NCBI GenBank assembly: GCA_964472305.1
Contig: CAYYJR010000002.1
Span: forward strand, 1 to 64,000
From: CAYYJR01 sp964472305
GTDB lineage: Bacteria; Armatimonadota; Hebobacteria; CAIYQO01
Reading direction: 5' to 3'
DNA length: 64,000 bases
The notes beneath the pieces are model-generated. The model was not told the DNA's origin. It searched no databases and saw nothing but the letters and a program-made list of their open reading frames with translations. Below, piece after piece: positions 7,727 to 16,872 of the stretch. The stretch's first letter is position 1; each line of letters begins with the position of its first letter. The position numbers were made by a program, and so were the translations under genes.

Positions 7727-9283
7727 ATGCCATTTGAAAAGCACCTGGCGCTGGGTCGCGAAAAGCTTGGACAGGGCGACTTTGTGGGAGCCCTGTCACA
7801 TGCCGATGCCGCGCTGGCGCTGAGCCCGGAGTCGTTCGAGGCGTTGCAGATGCGCAGTCGCGCGCTGTACCTGCTGGGCCGCGATGCCGAGGCGCTGCAA
7901 ACGCTGCGCCAGGCCTCCAACGTGCTGCATAAGGAACTGCCGCTCGGTCACGTCGCGGACTCGCCGGACGACCTGGAACTGATGGAAGAGGCGACGTCGA
8001 CCGAGGAGATGCCGGCGGGCACCGATGCCATGGAAACACTGCTGGCGCTGCGCGAGCGGTATCGGCTGGATGCTGAGCTGCTGCTGCTGCTGGCCGAACT
8101 GGCAGAAGACGCCGGGCGCTTCGAGATCGCCCGCGGCGCGTTTGAAGAGTTGATCGCCCTTGATCCCGCCAACCTGGACGCCTGGGAAGGCCTGGTGCAT
8201 GTCGTCTGTCACGAAGACCTGGACGCGGCGCTACAGATAGTCTATCGCGCGCTGGACCGCTACCCCACTCACGCGCTGTTTTACGAATATCTGGGGTATA
8301 TCCGCAGCCGCCGCCACGACTATCTCGCCGCGCTGCACGCCTATCGCCAGGCCATCGAATACGGCGCGGACCACCCGGACAACTTCGAATCGCTGGTGCA
8401 CTGCCACTTCGGACTGGGCGAGAAAGAGGAAGCGCTGGAGGTGACGCGGCGATTGCTGGCGACGACGCCCAACGACGCGGAGAGTCATCGCTTTGCGGTG
8501 GAGGTGGCACTGCATTGCCGGGAATACGACATGGCGCTGCAGCACGCGCACCAGTTGGTGCGGTTGGAGCCCTCGCACGCGGAAACCTACTGCTGGAAGG
8601 CGAGGGTGGAACTGGCTGCCGGAGAATGGGAAGCCGCCGAACGCACGCTGCGCTTGGGATTTCACAAGGCGATGGAAGGCGAATTCGCGCTCTTCGAGCT
8701 GGTCGACGAGTTGATCGTGGATAATGAACTGGAACAGGCGCTGCGCGTGGCCGATCTGGTGTTCGAGCTGGCGTCCGACCATCCGGAGTCCAGCGCCGCG
8801 CGCGGTAAAGTGCTGCGCGAGATGGGTGATTTTCCCGAGGCGTTGACCGCGTTCAAGCGTGCGGCGGCACTCGCTCCACACGACGACGCCTATCAAACCT
8901 GGCTGGGCGTCATCCTCGACAACATGGGCGATTACCACGCCGCTATTCGCCAGTTCAACCAGGTGCTGGCACGCCATCCGTCCGACGTGTGGACGTTATC
9001 CAATCGCGGATTATCCTACCTGGCGTTGCAGATGACGGAGCATGCACTGGCTGACTTCACCCGCGGCATCGAACTCGATCCGGAAGACGCACCGCTCTTT
9101 TTCTGGCGCGCCTGCGCGCTGGTCGCCCGTCAGGAGCACGATGAAGCGCTGCGCAACCTGCGGCGCGCACTGGACCTCAGCGACGAAATCCTCCCCTGGC
9201 TGGAACAGGAACCATCACTCGACCCACTTCGCCACGATCCGCGCTTCCGGCTGATGTTCGAGCCGCGCGAAGGCCGGGAGTGA
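7727..9283 (+). CDS. Tetratricopeptide repeat protein
   Basis: About 518 residues made of helical TPR units from end to end, for example GDFVGALSHADAALALSPES, GRFEIARGAFEELIALDPAN, GDFPEALTAFKRAAALAPHD and GDYHAAIRQFNQVLARHPSD. There is no signal peptide or membrane segment, so it is a cytoplasmic scaffold or adaptor. A GTG at 7721 is possible, but the ATG at 7727 is better spaced from GGGAG. The stop codon directly abuts the start of bshC, so the two are probably translated from one message. The partner is unknown. Confidence 0.85.
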   Translation: MPFEKHLALGREKLGQGDFVGALSHADAALALSPESFEALQMRSRALYLLGRDAEALQTLRQASNVLHKELPLGHVADSPDDLELMEEATSTEEMPAGTDAMETLLALRERYRLDAELLLLLAELAEDAGRFEIARGAFEELIALDPANLDAWEGLVHVVCHEDLDAALQIVYRALDRYPTHALFYEYLGYIRSRRHDYLAALHAYRQAIEYGADHPDNFESLVHCHFGLGEKEEALEVTRRLLATTPNDAESHRFAVEVALHCREYDMALQHAHQLVRLEPSHAETYCWKARVELAAGEWEAAERTLRLGFHKAMEGEFALFELVDELIVDNELEQALRVADLVFELASDHPESSAARGKVLREMGDFPEALTAFKRAAALAPHDDAYQTWLGVILDNMGDYHAAIRQFNQVLARHPSDVWTLSNRGLSYLALQMTEHALADFTRGIELDPEDAPLFFWRACALVARQEHDEALRNLRRALDLSDEILPWLEQEPSLDPLRHDPRFRLMFEPREGRE

Positions 9284-9286
9284 GTG

Positions 9287-10924
9287 ATGGAGAACGGGAC
9301 GTGCCAACCCGCAGGCGTCCTCGCTGAGGTGTCGCTGGCCGATATCGATCCGGGCAATCGCCTGCTGGCGGATTATCTCGCCGACGCACCTGCGTTGCGT
9401 GACTTTTTCTCCCACCGACCCGATGCCATGCGCGAGGTTGCCCGCCTTCCACGCGCCGGCGCACCCGCGATCCCCCTGGCCAACGCGCTGGCGGCGTTCC
9501 AACAGCAACTTGGCGCCGATTCCACCGCCGTGGACAACGCCCGCCTGCTCGGTGACCCCGCCACGCCCGTGATCACCGTGGGTCAACAACCCGGCCTGCT
9601 CGGTGGTCCGTTGTATACCACCGCCAAGGTACTGACCGCCATCGATCTGGCGCGCCGTCTGACCGTCATGCTCGGGCGTCCGGCGGTGCCGGTGTTCTGG
9701 GTAGGCACCGACGACGACGACCGCGCCGAGGTGGATCACGGCGGCTGCTGGGACGCACGCGGGCACCTGCATACCATCCAGTATCCCGTGGACGCGGGCC
9801 TCCCGGGACAACTGGTCGGCGACCTGCCCACCGGCGATGCCGCGGCGCAGGTGCTGGCACAGGTGCTGCCGCTGCTGGTTGCTCTGCCAGCTGACGGCGA
9901 GACGGCGGCACTGCTGCGCGACAGCGCGGAAGGCGCCGCGGATTTCGGCGTCTGGTGCTGCCGGTTGCTCGCACGCCTCTTTTCGCCGTTGGGGCTGGTG
10001 ATGTGCGACCCGCGCCTGCCGGCAATACGGCGATTGGGCACGGAAGTGATGCGGCGCGAGTTGGCGCAACCGTTGCGCACCACCACGCTGGTGAACGAAC
10101 AGGCACGCGCGTTGCAGGCACTTGGCTATCGTCCCGGATTGACCAAACCGGCTGACGCGTGCAACGTCTTCCTGTATGATGGTGTTCGCCACCGGGTCAC
10201 CTTTGACGGCGACCACTACCACGCCGCCGGCCGGCAGTATGAGCGCGAGGCGTTGCTCAGCCTGCTGGAGGACCACCCGGAGCGCTTGTTGCCCAACGCC
10301 GTCCTGCGCCCGGCGGTGCAGGAATACCTATTCGGCAGCGCCGCGTTTGTGGCAGGACCGAACGAAGTGGGCTACTGGGCGGAGTTGCGTCCGGTATTCG
10401 ACGCCCTCGGCGTGGCAATGCCACCCGTGGTCGCGCGCGCGGGATTCACGGTGGTGCCGCCGGGGTGTGCGCGCGCGCTGCGCGAGTGGAAAATCGCCCC
10501 ATTGCAACTGCTGCATGATTTCGACGCCGTGCGCTATCACCTGTTGGCGCAAGCGGTGCCGGCGTCGGTGGAGCATGCCTTCGCGGACAGCCGCGCGGCG
10601 CTGGAACAACAGCTTGCCGTGCTGACAAAAACGGTGGCGACACTTGATCCCACGCTGGCCCAATCGGCGCAGGCGACGCACCAGCGCCTGCTGAACGAGT
10701 TGGAGCGGCTGGAGCGCAAGGCGCTGAAAGCGGTGGAGCGGCGTTCCACCGAACAGACCGAGCGATTGGAGATGGCACGAGAGTCCCTCTTCCCCGCACA
10801 TGGGCCGCAGGAACGGACACTGATGCTGCCCGGCTTGCTGGCGCGCCACGGCCTCTCGCTGCCCGATCGCTTACTTCATTGCCTGACCGGGAAGGAAAGT
10901 CAGCACCTGTTTGTCGAAATATAG
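9287..10924 (+). CDS. bshC: Bacillithiol biosynthesis cysteine-adding enzyme BshC
   Basis: Putative last enzyme of bacillithiol synthesis, adding cysteine to glucosaminyl-malate. The ~545-residue length fits. Family features are VITVGQQPGLLGGPLYTTAK near residue 100, VPVFWVGTDDDDRAEVDH just after, and the C-terminal coiled coil ending RLLHCLTGKESQHLFVEI. The ATG at 9287 lies six bases after GGGAG, which is inside the TPR gene; a GTG at 9284 would also be in frame. BshA and BshB are not in the window. It overlaps the spacer of rpe downstream and is part of the 7.7-13.6 kb plus-strand run. Confidence 0.9.
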   Translation: MENGTCQPAGVLAEVSLADIDPGNRLLADYLADAPALRDFFSHRPDAMREVARLPRAGAPAIPLANALAAFQQQLGADSTAVDNARLLGDPATPVITVGQQPGLLGGPLYTTAKVLTAIDLARRLTVMLGRPAVPVFWVGTDDDDRAEVDHGGCWDARGHLHTIQYPVDAGLPGQLVGDLPTGDAAAQVLAQVLPLLVALPADGETAALLRDSAEGAADFGVWCCRLLARLFSPLGLVMCDPRLPAIRRLGTEVMRRELAQPLRTTTLVNEQARALQALGYRPGLTKPADACNVFLYDGVRHRVTFDGDHYHAAGRQYEREALLSLLEDHPERLLPNAVLRPAVQEYLFGSAAFVAGPNEVGYWAELRPVFDALGVAMPPVVARAGFTVVPPGCARALREWKIAPLQLLHDFDAVRYHLLAQAVPASVEHAFADSRAALEQQLAVLTKTVATLDPTLAQSAQATHQRLLNELERLERKALKAVERRSTEQTERLEMARESLFPAHGPQERTLMLPGLLARHGLSLPDRLLHCLTGKESQHLFVEI

Positions 10925-10985
10925 GAATCGGGTGGGGTGTTCGACATCGACTTTCCCCCCGGCCATTCACCAGAGCAGGAGAGCG

Positions 10986-11645
10986 ATGCAATCGTTTCCT
11001 ATCTATCCATCCATATTGGCCTTCGATTTTGCCCGGTTAACCGAGCAAGTGGCCGCGGTTGAGGCGGCCGGGGCAGCGGCGCTGCATTTCGACGTGATGG
11101 ACGGGCAGTTCGTACCAAACCTGACCTTCGGACCGATGGTGCTGCAGGCGGTGCGCCCGCACACGGCGCTCCCGCTGCATGCGCATCTGATGGTCTACAC
11201 GCCGGGAGCGCTGGTGGCGCCGCTCTGCGACGCCGGCGCAACACGGCTGTATATCCATCCGGAGGCTACGCCGCACATCCACCGCGCACTGCTGCAGGTA
11301 CGCGAAGCCGGCTTGGAGGCGGGAGTGGCAATCAATCCCGGCACGCCAATGCTGATGCTGGAACCGATTCTGACACTGGTGGACAGCGTGCTGGTGATGT
11401 CGGTGAATCCCGGCTTCGGCGGGCAGACATTCATTCCCGATACGTATCGCCGGCTGGAGGAATTGCGTGCACTGATGCGCCGGCTGGGCGTCTCACCGGT
11501 GGTGGAGGTGGACGGCGGCGTCGACGCGGAGACCATCGGGCCGCTCATACGCGCGGGCATGACCGCCGCGGTGGTGGGCACCGCGCTGTTCCACGACGAC
11601 GATCCCGCCGGCACCCTGCGCCGGTTGCAGGCGGCGGCGCGCTGA
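10986..11645 (+). CDS. rpe: Ribulose-phosphate 3-epimerase
   Basis: TIM-barrel enzyme interconverting ribulose 5-phosphate and xylulose 5-phosphate in the pentose phosphate pathway. 219 residues, family-typical. Motifs are YPSILAFDFARL at the N-terminus, LHFDVMDGQFVPNLTFGP, LMVYTP, VMSVNPGFGGQTFI and VEVDGGVDAETI. The ATG at 10986 follows GCAGGAGAGCG, a good ribosome-binding site. An in-frame upstream ATG inside bshC adds unlike residues and was not used. The stop TGA shares its last base with the ATG of the following PHP gene, indicating translational coupling. Confidence 0.95.
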   Translation: MQSFPIYPSILAFDFARLTEQVAAVEAAGAAALHFDVMDGQFVPNLTFGPMVLQAVRPHTALPLHAHLMVYTPGALVAPLCDAGATRLYIHPEATPHIHRALLQVREAGLEAGVAINPGTPMLMLEPILTLVDSVLVMSVNPGFGGQTFIPDTYRRLEELRALMRRLGVSPVVEVDGGVDAETIGPLIRAGMTAAVVGTALFHDDDPAGTLRRLQAAAR

Positions 11646-12493
11646 TGGCGCACGTCGACCTGCACCTGCACACCACCTATTCGGACGGCTCACAGTCGCC
11701 GGAGGAAGTCGTGGCAACCGCCGCCAAGTGCGGCGTCACGCTGATCGCCATCACCGACCATGACGAGATCGCCGGCATTCCCGCGGCACGATCCGCCGGG
11801 CAGGCCCGGGGCGTCGAGGTGATCAGCGGAGTGGAAATCAATACCGACGTCGGACGCGAGGACGTGCATATCCTGGGTTACGGCTTTCCCTTCGAGGCGC
11901 CGGCCATGCTGGAAGGGCTGCACGCTCTGCGCGTTGCCCGTTACGAGCGCGCGCTGCGCATGTTGGAGCGGCTGGCGGCCATTGGCCATCCACTCGACGC
12001 GGAACGGGTGCTGGCCATCGCCGGACACGGTTCCATCGGGCGTCCGCACGTCGCGCGCGCGCTGGTGGAAGCCGGCCATAGCCGAGATTTCAACGAGGCG
12101 TTCGCACGCTTCATCGGCCGCGGGTGTCCGGCGTATGTGCCGCGCACGCCGTATACGCCGGAGCAGGCGATTGCGCTGATCCATCACGCGGGCGGCCTGG
12201 CCGGACTGGCGCATCCCGGCAAGCTTGGCGACCCGCATCGCATTTTGCGCCAATTGCTCCCCGCGGGCCTGGACGCGCTGGAAGTGTATCACAGCGACCA
12301 TTCCGCCGCCGTCAACGAGCGCATGCGACGGCTGGCAACACAACACGGGCTGGTGATCACCGGCGGCTCCGACAGCCACGGTCCGCACAGCCCGCGCATG
12401 GTGCCCATCGGCAGCGTGCCCGTGCCGGACGCGGTGGGCGAACAATTCCGGGAAGCAGTGGCAAATCTGCGGCACGCTGCAACGTCATATTGA
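11645..12493 (+). CDS. PHP-domain phosphoesterase (YciV/RNase AM-like)
   Basis: 282 residues. The metal-binding PHP motifs are in order: DLHLHTTYSDG (residues ~4-14), ITDHDEIAG, ISGVEINTDV, HVARALVEAGH, LAHPGKLGD and GGSDSHGP. The arrangement, with an inserted helical segment after EINTD, resembles the YciV family (a 5'-3' nuclease acting on short RNA or nucleoside 3',5'-bisphosphate in characterised members). Exact substrate here is inferred. The start codon overlaps the rpe stop by one base (TGATG). Confidence 0.87.
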   Translation: MAHVDLHLHTTYSDGSQSPEEVVATAAKCGVTLIAITDHDEIAGIPAARSAGQARGVEVISGVEINTDVGREDVHILGYGFPFEAPAMLEGLHALRVARYERALRMLERLAAIGHPLDAERVLAIAGHGSIGRPHVARALVEAGHSRDFNEAFARFIGRGCPAYVPRTPYTPEQAIALIHHAGGLAGLAHPGKLGDPHRILRQLLPAGLDALEVYHSDHSAAVNERMRRLATQHGLVITGGSDSHGPHSPRMVPIGSVPVPDAVGEQFREAVANLRHAATSY

Positions 12494-12500
12494 GATCATC

Positions 12501-13568
12501 ATGCCGATCATGTCATCCGAACTGCAGATTATCGCGGAAGCGGTAACGGCTATCGTGGAAAATCCGGCGTTGCGACCGGATTTCGCTCCGGCGCAACTGG
12601 TGGAAGCGGTGATGGCTTATCCGCGCGCGGGGGGCAAGGCGTTGCGCCCCGCGCTGCTGACGTGGTCGTGCCGCGCGCTGGGCGGATCGGCGGAGGCCGC
12701 GCTGCGCGCCGGCACGGCGGTGGAACTGTATCATACCTACACGCTGGTGCATGACGACGTCATCGACCGCGACCCGCTGCGCCGAGGCCGTCCCAGCGTG
12801 CATACGCTAATGGCACAGGAAGGCCGCGAGCTATTTTCCCTTGACAACGATGACGTCGCGCATTACGGCTTGTCGATGGCTATGCTCGCCGGCGATTGCC
12901 AGCAGTGCTGGGCTATCTCGCTGATCGCCTCGCTGCCGGAACTGGGCATCGATCCCGCGCTGGCACTGCGGCTGGTGCACCGCCTGCAGCATGTGACCGG
13001 TCCGGCCATCGTCGAAGGCGAGGTACGCGATATTCAACTGCCGTTCTTGCCGGTGGCGCGGGTGGCACAGGACGATATTCTCCAGATGATGCGCACGAAA
13101 ACTGCGGTACTGTTCGCCTACTGCGGTTGGGCGGGCGGCCTGTTGGCGCGCGGCATGGAGGATGACGCGGTGCGCGCGCTGGCGACGTTCGGCGAATGCG
13201 CCGGCATCGCGTTTCAGTTGCAAGATGACGTGCTGGGGCTGACCGGCTGCGAGCAGAAACTGGGCAAGCCGGTGGGCAACGACTTGCGTGAAGGCAAGCG
13301 CACCCTCATCATCGCCCTTGCCTGGCCGCGCGCCAACGAGACCGAGCGCGTGCAACTCGCCGCCGTGCTGGGCAATCCGCACGCCAGCCCCGACGCCATC
13401 GCCGGCGCCACCGCGCTGCTGCAGCGTCTGGGCGCCATTGATGACGTGCAGGCGATGGCGCACCATCACCTCGACACCGCCCTGCGCCACCTGGACACCC
13501 TGCCGGACAACGACGGTCGCGCCTTGCTGCGCGAACTGGCGGCGACCATGGTGCAGCGCGAGCGGTAA
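12501..13568 (+). CDS. Polyprenyl (isoprenyl diphosphate) synthetase
   Basis: Trans-isoprenyl diphosphate synthase that condenses isopentenyl diphosphate onto allylic diphosphates. The first Asp-rich motif is in HDDVIDRDPLRRGRP (~residues 84-98), and the lysine-arginine start GGKALRP is present. The second Asp-rich motif is reduced to LQDDVLGLTG (DDxxG rather than DDxxD), a form seen in some bacterial family members. An insertion (ELFSLDNDDVAHYG) lies between the FARM motif and the next helix. The ATG at 12501 is seven bases after the PHP stop; MSSELQII at 12510 is an alternative. Product chain length cannot be deduced. Confidence 0.88.
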   Translation: MPIMSSELQIIAEAVTAIVENPALRPDFAPAQLVEAVMAYPRAGGKALRPALLTWSCRALGGSAEAALRAGTAVELYHTYTLVHDDVIDRDPLRRGRPSVHTLMAQEGRELFSLDNDDVAHYGLSMAMLAGDCQQCWAISLIASLPELGIDPALALRLVHRLQHVTGPAIVEGEVRDIQLPFLPVARVAQDDILQMMRTKTAVLFAYCGWAGGLLARGMEDDAVRALATFGECAGIAFQLQDDVLGLTGCEQKLGKPVGNDLREGKRTLIIALAWPRANETERVQLAAVLGNPHASPDAIAGATALLQRLGAIDDVQAMAHHHLDTALRHLDTLPDNDGRALLRELAATMVQRER

Positions 13569-13661
13569 GCCGGCTGATGTGGGAGGCGTGGAGGAAATTC
13601 CCGGATATGCCAATAAATACTCGGCATACCATCAACCAGCGAACACGGGGAGTGCGATCTC

Positions 13662-14720
13662 ATGACCAAACGCGAACGATTTCTAGCATTTGCCAACTTT
13701 GAACCGGTAGACCGGCTGCCGCGGCACGCGAGTTACGTGCAGAGCCTGGAGGAGCGCCTGACCGCGTATCTGGGCGCGAATCCGTATGAGCATTTCGACA
13801 GTGACAGCGGGGGCGGAGCGAACCTGACGCCGCCGGAGGGATTCGCGTGGCCTGATTACCGCGGGTATCATGCGGAATGGCTGGACAACCCGAACTTCTC
13901 TATCGATGGCAACGGGTGCGGACACCTGAACCATGGGTTTTATCATTTTACCGAGTATATTAGCCCATTGCGCGACGCCACCGACTTTAGCGAGTTGGAA
14001 CGGTACCCCTTCGTCAGCAACGACGGATGGTCGGACGCGGCAATGCGCCAGGCCGCCGAGAAGGCACACGCCGCCGGCAATTATGCCTCCGTCTTCGTCG
14101 GGCATATGTATGAGGATGCCTGGCAGGTGCGCGGTTATGAACCGTTCCTGATGGACTTGCTGACGCAGCGCGAGTGGGCGGAGTTGCTGTTGGACCGCTG
14201 TTGCGCCAATAATGTACGCACCGCCGTCGCCGCCGCCCGCGCCGACTATGATTGCATCATGACCGGCGATGACGTGGCGAACCAGAACGCGCTCATGTTT
14301 CAGCCAGCGCTGTGGCGCGAGGTGATGAAGCCGCGCTGGGCGAAAGTGATCGCCGCCGCGCGTGCCATCAAGCCGGATATTCACGTTTATTACCATTCCG
14401 ACGGTAATATCATGGACATCCTTGATGACCTGGTGGAGATCGGCATCACCATCCTCAACCCGGTGCAGCCGGAGTGCATCGATCCCATCGCGGTACGCAA
14501 GCATTGCGGCAAACGCCTGGCGTTCGACGGATGCATGGGCACGCAGACCGTTTTCCCCTTCGGCAGCGCCGACGAGCTACGCCGCATGGTCCGTTACTAC
14601 TTCGAGACGCTGGACGGCAAGAACGGCGGATTAACGCTGTCGCCCACGCATGTGCTGGAACCGGAAGTGCCGCCGGAAAACGTCATCGCCTTTTTCGAGG
14701 AGTGCGATCGGCTGATGTAA
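13662..14720 (+). CDS. UroD-superfamily protein 1 (uroporphyrinogen decarboxylase-like)
   Basis: 352 residues with the UroD/methyltransferase TIM-barrel layout: MTKRERFLAFANFEPVDRLP at the N-terminus, a middle section MTGDDVANQNALMFQPALWRE and the C-terminal core YYHSDGNIMDILDDLVEIG, ILNPVQPECIDPIAVRKHCG, LAFDGCMGTQTVFPFGS. It lacks the N-terminal RRAG-type loop of HemE and the His-X-Cys zinc motif of MtaA/CmuA methyltransferases, having HSDGN in that place. It therefore belongs to the poorly characterised UroD-like group. A GGGGAG ribosome-binding site precedes the ATG. Confidence 0.82.
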   Translation: MTKRERFLAFANFEPVDRLPRHASYVQSLEERLTAYLGANPYEHFDSDSGGGANLTPPEGFAWPDYRGYHAEWLDNPNFSIDGNGCGHLNHGFYHFTEYISPLRDATDFSELERYPFVSNDGWSDAAMRQAAEKAHAAGNYASVFVGHMYEDAWQVRGYEPFLMDLLTQREWAELLLDRCCANNVRTAVAAARADYDCIMTGDDVANQNALMFQPALWREVMKPRWAKVIAAARAIKPDIHVYYHSDGNIMDILDDLVEIGITILNPVQPECIDPIAVRKHCGKRLAFDGCMGTQTVFPFGSADELRRMVRYYFETLDGKNGGLTLSPTHVLEPEVPPENVIAFFEECDRLM

Positions 14721-15120
14721 TACGGATTGTGTTATCATCCAAGCATACCAGGTTTGCCCAGGTTGCGGAAAAGATCATTAGCACGGTGATAATGTTAAGA
14801 TTCGGTTATAATTGTTAACTATTTTCTTAACGAAATATACAGTAACACGAGCAATTCACCATATCGCGCACGAACGCACCTGGTGGACGGAGGCATGCAG
14901 CATCTCTTCTGATTGGGATCTCCAAAGGTATTCTGCATCGCCCCCAATCTTCTTTCCAACACGCCTCAGCAATTCTCTCAACGCGCCTCCGTCAAGTCTA
15001 TCCGTAAATACGGGACACTCCAACGTGCCAACTCGAAGCGCATGAGCCTGTCACATGGCATGATCTCTCACCCTCATCCGATCCTGATTCAATTTGAGCG
15101 ATTGCGGATGGGAAAATGCA
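14721..15120. other. 400-bp gap between convergent genes, with an AT-rich patch
   Basis: No convincing coding sequence. Bases ~14,775-14,850 are markedly AT-richer than the surroundings. They contain a perfect TATAAT (14,807-14,812) without a clear -35, and small GTTAAG/CTTAAC repeats. Nothing else recognised. Confidence 0.5.
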
Positions 15121-16872
15121 TTAACCGTCATCCGCCAGCGGCAATGTAATACCGAAGGTGCTACCCTGACCCGCTCCCGCGCTCTGTGCGAACACCTCTC
15201 CGCCGTGCGCCTGCACGATGGCGCGCACCACCCATAATCCCAATCCGAATCCACCCACCCGGCGTGTGAGCAACGGCTCAGCCTGATAAAACCGCTCGAA
15301 CAGTTGTGACAGCGCCTCCGGCGCGATGCCGGCGCCGGTGTCGGTCACCGTGACCACCGCGAATCGTCCCTCGGTGCGCGCGCGGACCGTGATGCTCCCC
15401 GCTTTCGTGAATTTCACCGCGTTGTCCAGCAGATTGCTGATGACCAGCGTGATCTTCGGAGCATCGGCCATCACCCGCAACTCGGTGGACACCTCGACGT
15501 CCAACAGCAATCCGTGTTGCCGGATGAGGTCGCGATATGGCTCCAACGCGGCCTTGACAATAGCGGCGAGTGATGTCGGACGCGGTTCGACAGCCAGGCT
15601 GCCTGCCTGCAACCGCGCGACGTTCATCAGATTTTCGATCATGGCTTGCAGATGCCGCGCCTGGCGCACGGCGATACCCAACGTCTCACGGTAATGTGGA
15701 TCGTTAGGGGGTACCAGGTCACTGGTGATAATATCCAATGCAGTCAGGATCGCGGTCAGCGGTGTTTTCAATTCGTGTGAAACCATGGTGAGCAGGTCGG
15801 ATTTCAACTGGTCAAGTATGGCCAGGTCGGCAGCCATTTTTGTCAACGATTGAGCCAACTCATCCAACTCGCTGCCGGTATGCAGGGTGATGACGGTATC
15901 AAGTTTTCCCACGCCGATCGCCCGTGCACCCTCAACCAACTGTGCGATCTGACGGGCAAACATGCTCGACGAATACACCGACCACAGGATGGTTGCTCCC
16001 AGCACGAGGAGCGCCAGTAGAATATAAATGGCCAGCAGGCGATAAATCGGTTGCAGCGCGACAGAGTACGCCGTGCCGGTGGCGAGTGCCCACGGCGATT
16101 CATGTACCGGCGCATACCCGTAGAGCATGGATTCGCCGGTGATGGGGTTTTGCGTGTGAACCGTGCCGCTGTGTCTTGACAGGATGGCCGCCAGCAGCGG
16201 ACCGGAAAATTGCCGGCCGATCAATGACGTCGCCAGGTGGGTGCCGGCAATCAGCCGGTGGTCGCTGCCCCAGAGCTGAATTTGCGTGGTCGGGTCCAGC
16301 GGTACCCGCGTCAACAGGTTCTGCAGCACGCGCGGGCGGATGACCACTCCGATGATGCCGCGGAAATCGCCGTTGCGCAGGATCGGATGTATGATGACCA
16401 CCACCGGTTGACCGGTGACCGGGCTATAAATGATGTTGGAGACGACCGGTTGCCGGGTGCGTTTGGCCTGCAGGAAGATGGGGATGCGTCCCACAAACGC
16501 GCGCGGCCTATTGGAGGCGATCTCCCTGCCCGCGGCATCGGTGACGAACAGGTTATCCCACTCCGGCTGTACACGCAGTTGTCGCAACACCAGCGCCTGG
16601 ATTTCGGCATGGTCTTCGCGTTGCACTTCCGCCGCCTGCTTCAGTGTGCGCAAGGTTCCGATGTTGCCGCGCACCCAGCCTTCCAGCGTGGCTGCCGCCA
16701 GCTCTGCCTGCGCCAGGTTGCCGCGCAACACGGAAGCACGGAGTATGCCGTACCAACTGACCAGCAAGATCAATCCGAGGGCGATCAACGGCACCGCACC
16801 CAGCAGCGCGGAAACGAGCAGGCGGGTGCGATACGGCAAGCCGCGTCGCGATGGATTAGTGGGGAGACTCAC
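15121..16872 (-). CDS. Membrane-bound sensor histidine kinase
   Basis: Orphan two-component kinase. With the GTG at 16872 it has 583 residues: a first membrane segment (LLVSALLGAVPLIALGLILL), a ~240-residue extracytoplasmic sensor that looks Cache-like, a second membrane segment (YRLLAIYILLALLVLGATIL), HAMP, HisKA with MVSHELKTPLTAI, and HATPase_c with N box LISNLLDNAVKF, DTGAGI, FERFYQ and GFGLGLWVV. The frame is open further upstream inside murE, but those residues are not protein-like. The chosen start overlaps the murE 3' end by 17 nt. No response regulator is in the window; the signal is unknown. Confidence 0.88.
   Translation of the reverse strand: MSLPTNPSRRGLPYRTRLLVSALLGAVPLIALGLILLVSWYGILRASVLRGNLAQAELAAATLEGWVRGNIGTLRTLKQAAEVQREDHAEIQALVLRQLRVQPEWDNLFVTDAAGREIASNRPRAFVGRIPIFLQAKRTRQPVVSNIIYSPVTGQPVVVIIHPILRNGDFRGIIGVVIRPRVLQNLLTRVPLDPTTQIQLWGSDHRLIAGTHLATSLIGRQFSGPLLAAILSRHSGTVHTQNPITGESMLYGYAPVHESPWALATGTAYSVALQPIYRLLAIYILLALLVLGATILWSVYSSSMFARQIAQLVEGARAIGVGKLDTVITLHTGSELDELAQSLTKMAADLAILDQLKSDLLTMVSHELKTPLTAILTALDIITSDLVPPNDPHYRETLGIAVRQARHLQAMIENLMNVARLQAGSLAVEPRPTSLAAIVKAALEPYRDLIRQHGLLLDVEVSTELRVMADAPKITLVISNLLDNAVKFTKAGSITVRARTEGRFAVVTVTDTGAGIAPEALSQLFERFYQAEPLLTRRVGGFGLGLWVVRAIVQAHGGEVFAQSAGAGQGSTFGITLPLADDG

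Noticed and set aside
13662..14720. Calling this gene hemE
   Set aside because: The HemE N-terminal Arg-rich loop and substrate motifs are not present; only the barrel core is shared.
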